The notes: a model not told the origin generated them from the letters alone. Shown: positions 1-7,963, counted from the first letter of the stretch. The stretch is DNA of 10,727 nucleotides from an uncultured Campylobacter sp. (GCF_938045405.1 NZ_CALIMW010000275.1:1-10727), one strand, 5' to 3'. Program-made: numbers and translations.

Positions 1-80
1 TAAATTCCGCCCGCAAAAATTCCGCCGATACCGCCGCTTCCGATATTTGCGCGGCAAGCGCAGAGGAAATTTACACGACC

Positions 81-1007
81 GTGCGCGTAGACGACCGCGC
101 CGCAGACTCTCTCAAAGCAGATACCGCCTACAAAGCGGGCATTTCCGCAAACACCCTCGCAAGCGCGTCCGAACTCAAAAATATTATTGAAAGCGCGCCC
201 GCAAGCGACTTCGCAGCGAGCAAACTTGCGCACATCGGCAAAATAAGTGCCCCGCCAAATACTCCCGCAGATGTGTGCGCATATGCCCCGAGCGCAAACT
301 CCGAACGCGTAAAGCTCAAGCTCGTCTATTCCTATGACGGCTCGAAATTTAGCGGCTCGCAGTCTCAGCCTCACGGGCGCGGCGTCGAGGACGTGCTACG
401 CGCGGCTTTGGGGCGCGTGGGGATCTTTGCGCCGCTAATCAGCAGCTCGCGCACAGATAAAGGGGTGCACGCACTGCGCCAGGTAAGCTGCGTCGAATGT
501 ACCGTGCACTGGGAGCTGCCGCGCCTAAAAGAGCTCATAAACCGCCACTGCGCGCCCTATATTTTTGTGCAACACATCAGCCCGGTACCGCGCGATTTTC
601 ATCCGCGTTACGACGCCATAGCGCGCTGCTATCGCTACGTTTTAAACCACGGACGTCCAAGCCCCTTTCTTAGCGATTTTTGCGTGTTTTATCCGCGCGT
701 GGATCTTGCCGCGCTCAATGCTGCGCTTGCAAATTTCGTCGGCGAGCACGATTTTAGCGAGTTTATGAAAAGCGGCAGCGACATAAAAAGCCCTGTGCGC
801 GAGCTCTACGTCGCGCGCGCCTACTCTTTTAGAAATTTGACCTTGATAAATTTTAAAGCCAACGGATTTTTGCGAGCGCAGGTGCGGCTGATGGTCGCAA
901 ATGCCCTAAAGTCCGTGCAGAGCGGGCGCAAGATCAGCTTCTCGCGAGCTCTTAGCAGAATCCCCTTTCCGCCGAACGGGCTGTATCTTAGCGGCGTGAG
1001 TTATTAA
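81..1007 (+). CDS. truA: tRNA pseudouridine synthase A, with long N-terminal extension
   Basis: TruA isomerises uridines 38-40 of the tRNA anticodon stem-loop to pseudouridine in the cytoplasm. The family core begins near residue 77 (KLKLVYSYDGSKFSGSQ). The catalytic motif SSSRTDKGVHAL lies at 121-132 with the presumed catalytic Asp at 126. Further family blocks are FHPRYDAIARCYRYVL (173-188), GEHDFSEF (221-228) and the C-terminal FLRAQVRLMV (263-272). Standard bacterial TruA is about 240-270 residues and starts only a few residues before the core, so the 308-residue form carries about 75 extra residues rich in Ala, Ser and Asp. The GTG start at 81 is uncertain. An AGAGGA at 62-67 is rather far upstream, a second GTG lies at 273, and the frame is open to base 3, so the true start may lie outside the window. 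Identity is near certain; the start is not. Confidence 0.93.
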   Translation: MRVDDRAADSLKADTAYKAGISANTLASASELKNIIESAPASDFAASKLAHIGKISAPPNTPADVCAYAPSANSERVKLKLVYSYDGSKFSGSQSQPHGRGVEDVLRAALGRVGIFAPLISSSRTDKGVHALRQVSCVECTVHWELPRLKELINRHCAPYIFVQHISPVPRDFHPRYDAIARCYRYVLNHGRPSPFLSDFCVFYPRVDLAALNAALANFVGEHDFSEFMKSGSDIKSPVRELYVARAYSFRNLTLINFKANGFLRAQVRLMVANALKSVQSGRKISFSRALSRIPFPPNGLYLSGVSY

Positions 1008-1009
1008 GA

Positions 1010-1083
1010 CTTGAAATTTATAGCGTTAAATTTTATCCACGGGCGTTTGGATTTCAAGCTTAGAATTTTATCGCGGTAAAATT
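1010..1083. repeat. Inverted repeats behind truA, possible weak terminator
   Basis: CTTGAAAT (1010-1017) is matched by its exact reverse complement ATTTCAAG (1051-1058). Immediately after, AATTTTA (1064-1070) pairs with TAAAATT (1077-1083) across a six-base loop, TCGCGG. Neither stem is GC-rich with a T-run after it, so this is not a convincing rho-independent terminator, though it sits where truA transcription should end. The rest of the 1008-1240 gap holds only AAATTT-rich sequence and the promoter listed separately. Confidence 0.3.
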
Positions 1084-1173
1084 TGGCATGTCAGAGCAGA
1101 TCGCCGCCCTATTCTCATATTAGATCACCTGCACCGCGATGTGTAAAATCGTAAATTTGCGCAAAATTCGATC

Positions 1174-1204
1174 TGTTTTTATTAGAATTTTATAGAAATT
1201 TAGC
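1174..1204 (+). promoter_or_regulatory. Probable sigma-70 promoter for the TAXI-TRAP operon
   Basis: TATAGA at 1191-1196 resembles a -10 box and follows a T-rich stretch (TTTTTATTAG, from 1176), the pattern seen in Campylobacter promoters that lack a conserved -35. It would give a leader of about 35-40 nt before the ATG at 1241, which has a clear AAAGGAG-type ribosome binding site near 1229-1235. Assigned by eye only. Confidence 0.4.
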
Positions 1205-1240
1205 AATACTTTCAAACTTTTAACTCAAAAAGGAGCAAAG

Positions 1241-2182
1241 ATGAAAAAATTTTCTGTTGCTTTGGCCGGTTTGGCCTTACTAGCTAGCGTTTCAGGCGCT
1301 AAGGAGTTCATCAATATCGGCACCGGCGGTATGACCGGCACCTATTATCCGGTAGGCGGCGCGATTTGCCGCTTGGTAAATATGGATAAAAATATGAAAT
1401 GCTCTGTGCAATCGACGGGCGGCTCGACATATAACGTCAATAACGTGCTTAAAAAAGAGCTAAATTTCGGCTTCGTTCAAAGCGATGTCGTCTATGATAA
1501 ATACAACGGTACGGGCAAATTTCAAGGCGCGGCGGATAAAAATTTACGCTCCGTAATTTCGATCTATCCGGAGCTTTTGGCTTTCGTCGTCTCTAAAGAG
1601 AGCGGCATCAAAGCCTACGGCGACGCTGCGGGCAAAAAGATCAATATCGGAAACCCTGGTAGCGGCAACGAGCTAACCAGCACGATAGTTTTTGAAAACT
1701 ACGACTTCGATCTCAAAAAGCTCGCCCAACACGGCGTCTTAACCGCGCAAGAATGCCCTATGGCGCTAAAAGATAAGAAGATCGACGGATACTTCTACGT
1801 CGTAGGACATCCGACCGCAAATATCACCGATGCGGCGACTTCGCTTCCTATCGACTTAGTCGGCATCGACGATGAGCATATCAAAAAAATTCTAGAAAAA
1901 TATCCATATTTTGCCAAAGGCGTGATCCCTGCGAAAATGTATGACGGCGTAGATCACGATACGCAGACTATCGGCGTAAAGGCCGTGCTCGTAACCGACG
2001 CTAGCCAAAGCGACGAGGCGGTTAGGGCGGTAGTTAAGGCGATACTTGATAATTTCGACGAGTATAAAAAGCTACACCCTGCGCTAAATTTGGTAAGCAA
2101 AGAATCTCTTTTAGAGGGGCTTAGCGCGCCGCTTCATCCTGCGGCAGAGGCGGTGTATAAAGAAGCCGGACTGCTGAAATAG
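1241..2182 (+). CDS. TAXI-family TRAP transporter substrate-binding protein
   Basis: This is the periplasmic substrate-binding component of a tripartite ATP-independent periplasmic (TRAP) transporter of the TAXI class. Residues 1-20 form a signal peptide (MKKF, hydrophobic core, cleavage likely after SGA before KEF). The mature protein opens with the TAXI signature IGTGGMTGTYYPVGGAICR (26-44), followed by QSTGGSTYNVNNV (57-69), FVQSDVVYDKYNG (78-90) and INIGNPGSGNELTS (134-147), the blocks that line the ligand cleft in this family. KIDGYFYVVGHPTANI (180-195) is the typical interdomain block. Its 313 residues are normal length. The next gene encodes the fused membrane subunit, 8 bp after the stop. 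TAXI proteins studied elsewhere bind dicarboxylates or glutamate-like amino acids, but the ligand cannot be read from this sequence. Family call is very safe. Confidence 0.94.
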   Translation: MKKFSVALAGLALLASVSGAKEFINIGTGGMTGTYYPVGGAICRLVNMDKNMKCSVQSTGGSTYNVNNVLKKELNFGFVQSDVVYDKYNGTGKFQGAADKNLRSVISIYPELLAFVVSKESGIKAYGDAAGKKINIGNPGSGNELTSTIVFENYDFDLKKLAQHGVLTAQECPMALKDKKIDGYFYVVGHPTANITDAATSLPIDLVGIDDEHIKKILEKYPYFAKGVIPAKMYDGVDHDTQTIGVKAVLVTDASQSDEAVRAVVKAILDNFDEYKKLHPALNLVSKESLLEGLSAPLHPAAEAVYKEAGLLK

Positions 2183-2190
2183 GCTAGTTG

Positions 2191-4272
2191 ATGGAGAAAT
2201 CTACACAAAACGACGAGCAGGTTTTAGAGGTAAAGAGTAGAGAATTTACCTCTAAAAAGCTCTTCTGGCTCGTGACGCTGGTCTGCTTCGCGTGGTCGGT
2301 CTTTCAGCTTTATATCGCGTATTTTACGCTAAATACGAATATCGCGCGCTCGATCCACTTGGCGTTCGCTGTTTTTATAATTTTTTCGCTTTTTCCATTT
2401 CGCCCGCGCTCTAAGGCGCATTTTTATATCCCGTTTTACGATTATATTTTATTAATCGTCGGAGTCGCCGCAATTTTGTATCCTGCGATAGAATTTAACG
2501 GGCTAGCGCAGCGCCCGGGAAATTATCTAACCAGAGATATTGTAGTAGCCTTTATAGGTATTTTTATCCTTTTTGAGGCGGGTCGTCGTATGATGGGGCC
2601 CGCGCTTGGCATTATCGCTTTTACCTTTCTTCTATATTGTTACTTCGGCCCTTATATGCCAGATATCATCGCGCACCGCGGCGCAAGCTTTGAACTGCTT
2701 GCAGGGCATATGTTTTTAACTACAGAGGGCGTATTCGGCGTGCCGGTAGGGGTCAGCACCAGCTTCATCTATCTGTTCGTGCTATTCGGCGCGCTTTTGG
2801 AGCGAGCCGGAGCGGGGCAGTATTTTATAAACGTAGCGTTTGCGATTTTAGGTCGCTTTCGCGGAGGACCCGCCAAGGCTAGCGTAATCGCCAGCGGGCT
2901 AACCGGCATGGTAAGCGGTAGCTCGACCGCAAACGTCGTGACGGTGGGCACCTTTACGATCCCGCTTATGAAAAAAGCGGGGCTTACCGCCACTAAAGCG
3001 GGCGCTATCGAGGTCGCAGCAGGCGTAAACGGGCAGCTTATGCCGCCTATCATGGGCGCTGCGGCGTTTATCATCGCGGAATTTTTAGGCATGAGCTACA
3101 CCAACGTAATGATCGCGGCGGTGATCCCTGCCTTCGTCTGCTATGCGGGGTTATTTTTTATCGTGCATCTGGAAAGCTGCAAGTTGGGGCTTCGCGGTAG
3201 CCGCGATTACGCCAAGGTTTCAAAGCTAAAAATTATATTTAGCGGCATTCATTACATAATACCGATTTTGGTGCTTCTTTTTACTCTATTGATTCTAAAA
3301 GAAAGTGCGATCTCTGCGGCGTTTAACTCGATCTGCGTGCTGTTTTTAATAATGATCGTGCAAGAGCCCGCTAAGAAAACGATATTCGGTGAAAAGGTCG
3401 GCAAGTCCGATTTCATCGTCGGCTTTGTCGATATCTTTTGGGCTATGGTGGGTGCTGCCAAAAACATGGTCACCGTCGCCGTAGCCACCGCGCTAGCGGG
3501 CATCATCATCGGCTCGATCTCGCTTACCGGGCTGGGACAGGTTCTTTCAGAGCTCGTGGAGGCGGTCGCGGGAAATAGCATAGTGCTGATACTTCTGATG
3601 ACTGCGATAATGAGCCTGATTTTGGGCATGGGGCTTCCTACGACGGCGAATTATATCGTCGTTTCAAGCCTGATTGCGCCAGTGATTTTGATACTAGCGG
3701 GCAAAAACGGCTTTTTGATCCCTGCGATCGCGGTGCATCTTTTCGTATTTTATTTCGGAATTTTAGCCGATGATACCCCGCCCGTGGGTATTGCCGCATA
3801 CGCTGCCGCGGGCATCGCAAAAGCAAATCCGGTAATAGTAGGACTTCAGGGCTTCATTTACGATCTACGCACGGCGGTGCTTCCGTTTGCGTTCTTTTTT
3901 AACAACAAGCTGCTTTTGATCCAAAGCATCGGCGATCCGATGGATTCAAAAAGCATCGTTTGGATCAGCGATCCACTGCAAATCGTGCTAATTTTTGCCA
4001 CGGCGATCGTGGGTATGTTTGCTTTCAGCTCCTCGCTGCAAGGTTGGTTCGTAACCAAGTGCAACCCGATAGAGCGCCTACTATTGCTGCTCGTAACGCC
4101 GTTAATGCTGGTGCCTAATATCTGCGCGAAATTTATAGAGTTTATCCCAAGCGAATACGCAAGCTACGGCATCGGCGCTGCGATCTACGCGCTGATCTTT
4201 GCAAAGCAGTGGGTTTTAAGACCTAAAGACTCAGATGGTACGCACGCCGAAAATAGCGCGCCTGTGGCGTAA
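2191..4272 (+). CDS. TRAP transporter fused permease (DctQ-DctM type), TAXI-associated
   Basis: This inner-membrane protein carries the small (Q) and large (M) TRAP subunits in one chain and imports the ligand delivered by the TAXI protein encoded upstream, using an ion gradient. Several N-terminal membrane segments (about 24-150) form the Q-like part. The M part carries two inverted-repeat signatures: SGSSTANVVTVGTFTIPLMK (242-261) with NGQLMPPIMGAAAF (280-293), and GMGLPTTANYIVVSSLIAP (479-497) with ILADDTPPVGIAAYAAAGIA (524-543). About 90 further residues contain extra hydrophobic helices (around 595-612 and 627-675), as in many TAXI-linked permeases. I chose ATG at 2191 over TTG at 2188 because the only Shine-Dalgarno-like bases, AGG at 2181-2183, are spaced better for it. 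The gap to the upstream stop is only 8 bp, so coupled translation is likely. Confidence 0.93.
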   Translation: MEKSTQNDEQVLEVKSREFTSKKLFWLVTLVCFAWSVFQLYIAYFTLNTNIARSIHLAFAVFIIFSLFPFRPRSKAHFYIPFYDYILLIVGVAAILYPAIEFNGLAQRPGNYLTRDIVVAFIGIFILFEAGRRMMGPALGIIAFTFLLYCYFGPYMPDIIAHRGASFELLAGHMFLTTEGVFGVPVGVSTSFIYLFVLFGALLERAGAGQYFINVAFAILGRFRGGPAKASVIASGLTGMVSGSSTANVVTVGTFTIPLMKKAGLTATKAGAIEVAAGVNGQLMPPIMGAAAFIIAEFLGMSYTNVMIAAVIPAFVCYAGLFFIVHLESCKLGLRGSRDYAKVSKLKIIFSGIHYIIPILVLLFTLLILKESAISAAFNSICVLFLIMIVQEPAKKTIFGEKVGKSDFIVGFVDIFWAMVGAAKNMVTVAVATALAGIIIGSISLTGLGQVLSELVEAVAGNSIVLILLMTAIMSLILGMGLPTTANYIVVSSLIAPVILILAGKNGFLIPAIAVHLFVFYFGILADDTPPVGIAAYAAAGIAKANPVIVGLQGFIYDLRTAVLPFAFFFNNKLLLIQSIGDPMDSKSIVWISDPLQIVLIFATAIVGMFAFSSSLQGWFVTKCNPIERLLLLLVTPLMLVPNICAKFIEFIPSEYASYGIGAAIYALIFAKQWVLRPKDSDGTHAENSAPVA

Positions 4273-4282
4273 AATCAAATTT

Positions 4283-4325
4283 GATCCCGCTAAATTTTAA
4301 GATAAATTTGCGGGGTCTTATTAAA
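4283..4325 (+). terminator. Rho-independent terminator of the TRAP operon
   Basis: GATCCCGC (4283-4290) pairs with GCGGGGTC (4310-4317) in eight pairs including one T-G wobble. Inside, AAATTT (4292-4297) can pair with AAATTT (4304-4309), which lengthens the stem. A T-rich tail (TTATTAAATTTTAT) follows. It begins 10 bp after the permease stop. Confidence 0.7.
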
Positions 4326-4386
4326 TTTTATCTTCTTATTTTGCATTCTTGCGCCAGGATTTTAAATTTGAATCGACTCTTTACTC

Positions 4387-4440
4387 TAAATTTAAAACCT
4401 CGGCAGATTGTGCCGTGCTGATAAATCTAGTTTAAATTTA
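4387..4440. repeat. Nested inverted repeats
   Basis: TAAATTTAAA (4387-4396) is the exact reverse complement of TTTAAATTTA (4431-4440). Between them is a compact hairpin, CGGCA GATTG TGCCG (4401-4415). No T-run follows the GC stem, so it is not an obvious terminator. The outer arms are built from the AAATTT motif common in this window and may be coincidental. Confidence 0.4.
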
Positions 4441-4772
4441 AATCCGCCTATATAAACTACTCAAAATTTTAAATTGCGCCGAAGCGATTATGTCCCTTAG
4501 TAAGATAAATTTATTCATACGAAGCTACTGTGTTAAAAAACATCGCATGTTAATCCCATTGCTAGTCTATAATTATCGCAAGCCGCAGGATGCACGAAAT
4601 CAATAGAGCAAAGCCGTTTTTGCCTTGCCGCTTGTAATGCCTTCGATAGTTTAAAATATACACGTCCACAAAAGCGAAAATGATTCTTAAAGCAGATAAA
4701 ATCAAAAACTGTGCAAAATTTCTTCAAAACGATTTGATAATTAAGACCGGGCGTTATAAAATTTTACTTATT

Positions 4773-4800
4773 TACAGCAATATCTTGATTATATGCTGTA
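4773..4800. repeat. Perfect 7-bp inverted repeat, possible operator or terminator
   Basis: TACAGCA (4773-4779) and TGCTGTA (4794-4800) are exact reverse complements separated by 14 bases. ATAT on both inner edges can extend the pairing with a one-base bulge. It lies 150 bp upstream of the TonB receptor start. The following sequence is T- and A-rich but the stem is only modestly GC-rich, so a regulator-binding dyad fits at least as well as a terminator. Confidence 0.4.
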
Positions 4801-4876
4801 CTTTATTTAAAATAATTTTTATAAAAATATCGATGGAATGGGGAATTATTAGTCAAATTTAATTCTATAAAAATAC

Positions 4877-4895
4877 TTTAATAATTAATATTAAA
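4877..4895. promoter_or_regulatory. Fur-box-like palindrome upstream of the TonB receptor
   Basis: TTTAATAATTAATATTAAA is a 19-bp imperfect palindrome with 7-bp arms TTTAATA/TATTAAA around five bases. Its size and A/T composition resemble Fur operators. It sits 16 bp upstream of the -10 box, covering the -35 zone, where Fur binding would block RNA polymerase under iron-replete conditions. Iron repression also fits the gene's role. The region is generally AT-rich, so chance resemblance is possible. Confidence 0.45.
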
Positions 4896-4924
4896 TTTAT
4901 CCGCTTTGAGTTATAATCCGCGAT
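4890..4924 (+). promoter_or_regulatory. Sigma-70 promoter for the receptor-esterase operon
   Basis: A consensus TATAAT lies at 4912-4917, preceded by CTTTGAGT and an AT-rich tract without a clear -35, the typical Campylobacter form. Transcription would begin near 4924 and give a leader of about 26 nt. AGAGGA at 4938-4943 is the ribosome binding site, six bases before the ATG at 4950. Confidence 0.65.
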
Positions 4925-4949
4925 TAAATTTCAAAATAGAGGAACAAAA

Positions 4950-7073
4950 ATGCAAAAAGATATGTATTTTAAAAAGGCGAAATTTATCGCATTATCGATA
5001 TGCGCGAGCGTTTCGATTTTATGCGGTATGGAAGGCTCACACCTAAGCAGTGACGCAAATAGCACGAATCTTGGCGAAATCGTAGTAAGTGCGAGCGGCT
5101 TTCGCCAAGATATCAGGCAGGCGCCGGCCTCCATCTCCACCTTGGATAATAAAGAGATATCAAGCGGCAGATTCACTTCGCTACACGATATCGCGAGTAA
5201 AATGCCTGGCGTCAGCGTTATCGCAGGCGACGACGGCCCGGCAAGCGGGATATCCATCAGAGGAATGGAAAGCTCTCAAACCCTTGTGCTTATCGACGGC
5301 AAACGCGTAAGTTCCGCGGCGGCGAACCCAAAAGGCGGAGCGGGCGATATGAACTCGAATTTTATCCCGCCCGCAGGAGCGATAGAGCGTATCGAGGTGA
5401 TTAGGGGGCCGATGAGCTCGCTTTACGGAAGCGATGCGGTAGGCGGCGTGATAAATATCATTACGAAAAAGAATTTTTCTAAATTTAGCGGAAGCGCCGC
5501 CATATCTACGACTATCCAAGATCACGAGGGTATCGGAAACGGCAAGATGGGCGAAGCCTACGTCAATATTCCCTTCGGGCAGTATGCGGCGCTTCAGCTG
5601 TGGGGATATAAAAAGCTGCGCGACGAGGACGGCTATAAGGGAGGCTATCAAAAGAACGATAAATCGGATTCTAACGCTAAGCTTTGGCTAACGCCGGATG
5701 AAAATAATAAATTTTACGTTCAAATCGGAAGGCAAAATCACGATTATTCAAGGACTCTTGGTAAAACCGCCGTTTATCCCAACGCGCGTGGATTAAATCA
5801 CTATAAATATAAAAGAGAAAATCACGGCGTCGGATATTTGGGTGAGTTCGAGAGCTTAAGTGCTGATATAAGTTATTTTTGGGATAAGACTCGCCGTACG
5901 AGCATTTTTGATAGCCTTTCTCCCGCAATCGTAAAAAATAGAAATTTTAATTCCAAATTTACGACTTATCTCGGTATAAATACGCTTACCTTCGGCTATG
6001 ATTTTAGCAAGCAAGATGTGCGAACGACTTTTATCGTTTCAAACTCGAATAGGCAAAATTTACGCTCTCCGCAGCGATTTTCTATGAACGAGCATGCGGG
6101 ATTTTTAGAGGATGAGATTGAAATTTTGGAAAATACGCTATTTTTAACGCTCGGCGGCAGGCTCACGCACAACGAATACTTCGGCAACCACTTTTCTCCT
6201 AGAGCCTACGCGACGTTTAATATAGGCGATACCTGGACGATCAAAGGCGGCGTCGCAACCGGTTATAAAACTCCCAACGTCAATCAAATTTCGCCGGAAG
6301 TAGGCACGATTCAGGGCGGCTGGAGGATTATAGATTTCGGTAACAAGGATTTAAAGCCCGAGAAAAGCACGACCTACGAGATCGGGCTTTATTACGACAA
6401 TGCAGACGATCTACGCGGCAATATCACGCTATTTAAAAACGACTTCAAAGATAAAATTTTAGATACCGATGGCAGCAATATCAATAGGATTCCCGCTTAC
6501 GGAGGCTGCGCCGGCGCACCGAGCGTTAATTGCCCGGGTTGGGGAACGTATTTTAATATAGAAGGAGCCCAGGTTTACGGCGTTGAGCTGAGCGGCGATT
6601 ACGATATTACTAAGAGGCTAAATTTCAAGGCAAACTATACCTATAGCCACTCCGAGATCGAAACCGGGGATCCTACGATCTATACGCCAAACGGCGCCGT
6701 TAAATTTAGCCAAACCAATCTTAGTAGGCTAGATGGCAAATCCCTGACCGCTACTCCGAAACATGCCGCACATGCGACGCTTAGTTATAGGCCGATCGCT
6801 CCGCTTTCTACTTTTATCGGTCTTAATTACGAAAGCGAGCTTACAAGCGTACAATTCGGTCCGGGCAATAGAGTCAGCAAAAACGACAAAAAGCTTTTTA
6901 CTACGGATTTGGGCGCACAATACGATTTAAACGATAATCTGAGTCTAAATTTAACCGCCTACAATATCTTTGATAACGTCCGATACGACGAGGGTCTCGC
7001 AGACGACGGCAATTACTATTGGTATCCCGAGGAGGGCAGGAGGTTTTGGTTTAAGGTAAACGCTAAATGGTAA
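4950..7073 (+). CDS. TonB-dependent outer-membrane siderophore receptor, probably catecholate/enterobactin type
   Basis: This outer-membrane beta-barrel takes up a ferric siderophore with energy from TonB-ExbB-ExbD. An N-terminal signal peptide (hydrophobic about 10-26) is followed by a TonB-box-like GEIVVSAS (42-49). The plug domain runs to about 174, with SLHDIASKMPGVSV (77-90), ISIRGMESSQTLVLIDGKRV (101-120) and the family signature IERIEVIRGPMSSLYGSDAV (145-164) GGVINIITKK. The rest is the barrel, ending in the aromatic terminus FWFKVNAKW expected of Bam-inserted proteins. Its 707 residues suit FepA/CfrA/CfrB-class receptors. Cys520 and Cys528 could form a small disulfide in a barrel loop. 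The overlapping esterase gene downstream points to an ester-linked catecholate such as enterobactin, but this is inferred from context. A haem or other-siderophore receptor is the alternative. Confidence 0.92.
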   Translation: MQKDMYFKKAKFIALSICASVSILCGMEGSHLSSDANSTNLGEIVVSASGFRQDIRQAPASISTLDNKEISSGRFTSLHDIASKMPGVSVIAGDDGPASGISIRGMESSQTLVLIDGKRVSSAAANPKGGAGDMNSNFIPPAGAIERIEVIRGPMSSLYGSDAVGGVINIITKKNFSKFSGSAAISTTIQDHEGIGNGKMGEAYVNIPFGQYAALQLWGYKKLRDEDGYKGGYQKNDKSDSNAKLWLTPDENNKFYVQIGRQNHDYSRTLGKTAVYPNARGLNHYKYKRENHGVGYLGEFESLSADISYFWDKTRRTSIFDSLSPAIVKNRNFNSKFTTYLGINTLTFGYDFSKQDVRTTFIVSNSNRQNLRSPQRFSMNEHAGFLEDEIEILENTLFLTLGGRLTHNEYFGNHFSPRAYATFNIGDTWTIKGGVATGYKTPNVNQISPEVGTIQGGWRIIDFGNKDLKPEKSTTYEIGLYYDNADDLRGNITLFKNDFKDKILDTDGSNINRIPAYGGCAGAPSVNCPGWGTYFNIEGAQVYGVELSGDYDITKRLNFKANYTYSHSEIETGDPTIYTPNGAVKFSQTNLSRLDGKSLTATPKHAAHATLSYRPIAPLSTFIGLNYESELTSVQFGPGNRVSKNDKKLFTTDLGAQYDLNDNLSLNLTAYNIFDNVRYDEGLADDGNYYWYPEEGRRFWFKVNAKW

Positions 7074-7963
7074 GCCTAAAGAGCTTTCTTGTGGTATTTG
7101 ACGCGCTCTTTTTAGCGTGCTTATTCGCTTGCGATCTGGGGGCAAAACCGCCGCAAAAGATTGAGCGGGTAAGTGGAGCTGCGCGCGAAATGTTTAACGT
7201 GAGCGATTTTATTTTAAAAAGCAAGAGCGGCGAAAAATATAAAATTTTTATAGCTCGCCAAAAAAATGTCGCTCGCTACGATAGGGTAGTTTTTATGGTT
7301 GATGCGAACGCGCAGTTTCCGATACTTTTAAACTCCTATGCGAAAATTTATGCGAATGGCGCAAAGCAAAACGCAAAAGCGGTGCCGAAATTAAGCAAAA
7401 CCGTCCTTATAGTAGGCATCGGATACGACAGCCCGCTAGCGTATGATACTAAGCGTCGCACGAGAGATTTAACGCCCGCGGCGAGCGGCGAAAAATATGC
7501 AAACGGCGGCGGCGCAGCAGAATTTTACGATTTCGTAAAAGATGAACTATTTCCGCTCGTGGAGAAAAAATACTCTACGGCAAAAAGCGATAAAATTTAC
7601 TTCGGACATTCTTTTGGCGGGCTATTCGGTATTTATGCTTTGCTGCGCGACGATGGGATTTTCGACGAGTTTTTTATCGCCTCACCTTCGTTGTGGTGGG
7701 GCGAATCACAGCTGATCAGAGATGCCCTAGACGAGGGAAAGCTTAGATCAAATTTAAAAGCGAAATTCATAATGCTCGTTGCTGGCTCGCGTGAAATGCG
7801 TAAAGGAAAAACCGATAAAGCGGGAATTTTAAAAGTAGCCGATCTAGCTAAAATTTTAAAAACAAAGGGGCTTTCTTGCGAGTTTAGGCTCTACGAAGGC
7901 GCTTCGCACGGCGAAGTAATCCCATTGGCTTTGCAAGATTTAGCGCTATTTACGCAAAGATAA
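7067..7963 (+). CDS. Secreted alpha/beta hydrolase, IroE/Cee-like siderophore esterase
   Basis: Probable periplasmic serine esterase that hydrolyses a siderophore trilactone so that iron can be released. The family block RTRDLTP is at 131-137, the nucleophile elbow GHSFGG at 180-185 (Ser182), the conserved SPSLWWGE at 206-213, and the likely catalytic His281 in GASHGEV. The acidic triad member is not certain. The N-terminus (1-25) is a membrane-targeting signal with cysteines at 18 and 22: LFAC (19-22) resembles a lipobox imperfectly, and cleavage after DLGA is also possible. The ATG lies inside the receptor gene, overlapping its last 7 bp, with AAGG at 7053-7056, so translation is probably coupled and iron-controlled with it. 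In C. jejuni the periplasmic esterase Cee is required for use of intact ferric enterobactin. General carboxylesterase function is the alternative. Confidence 0.85.
   Translation: MVSLKSFLVVFDALFLACLFACDLGAKPPQKIERVSGAAREMFNVSDFILKSKSGEKYKIFIARQKNVARYDRVVFMVDANAQFPILLNSYAKIYANGAKQNAKAVPKLSKTVLIVGIGYDSPLAYDTKRRTRDLTPAASGEKYANGGGAAEFYDFVKDELFPLVEKKYSTAKSDKIYFGHSFGGLFGIYALLRDDGIFDEFFIASPSLWWGESQLIRDALDEGKLRSNLKAKFIMLVAGSREMRKGKTDKAGILKVADLAKILKTKGLSCEFRLYEGASHGEVIPLALQDLALFTQR

Larger units (their letters stand above)
4326..4876. other. AT-rich intergenic region with no supported gene
   Basis: Between the TRAP terminator and the receptor promoter I find no open frame with a ribosome binding site and family resemblance. 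The longest, 4680-4862 on + (60 codons, one hydrophobic stretch) and 4533-4727 on - (TTG start), lack Shine-Dalgarno sequences. Two symmetric elements are listed separately. The whole gap 4273-4949 holds about 14 copies of AAATTT by my count. It could harbour a small RNA or be the remains of lost genes; nothing proves either. Confidence 0.5.

Noticed and set aside
1084..1100. Possible sigma-54 promoter (TTGGCATGTCAGAGCAG) upstream of the TAXI gene
   Set aside because: The GG is not followed by GC at the required ten-base spacing, and a better sigma-70 -10 lies nearer the gene.
2769..3092. 107-codon open frame on - (and similar ones at 3252-3629 and 10052-10381)
   Set aside because: These are antisense shadows of conserved TRAP permease and LrgB membrane segments, with no start signals.
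4533..4727. 64-codon open frame on - starting MKKF
   Set aside because: Start is TTG, nothing like a ribosome binding site precedes it, and the composition does not resemble neighbouring proteins.
4680..4862. 60-codon open frame on + with one hydrophobic stretch
   Set aside because: No Shine-Dalgarno before its ATG. AT-rich DNA readily gives Ile/Leu/Lys-rich frames, and it spans the 4773-4800 dyad.
5181..5651. 156-codon open frame on -
   Set aside because: It lies wholly inside the TonB receptor gene, opposite conserved plug-domain sequence, and is a shadow of that gene.
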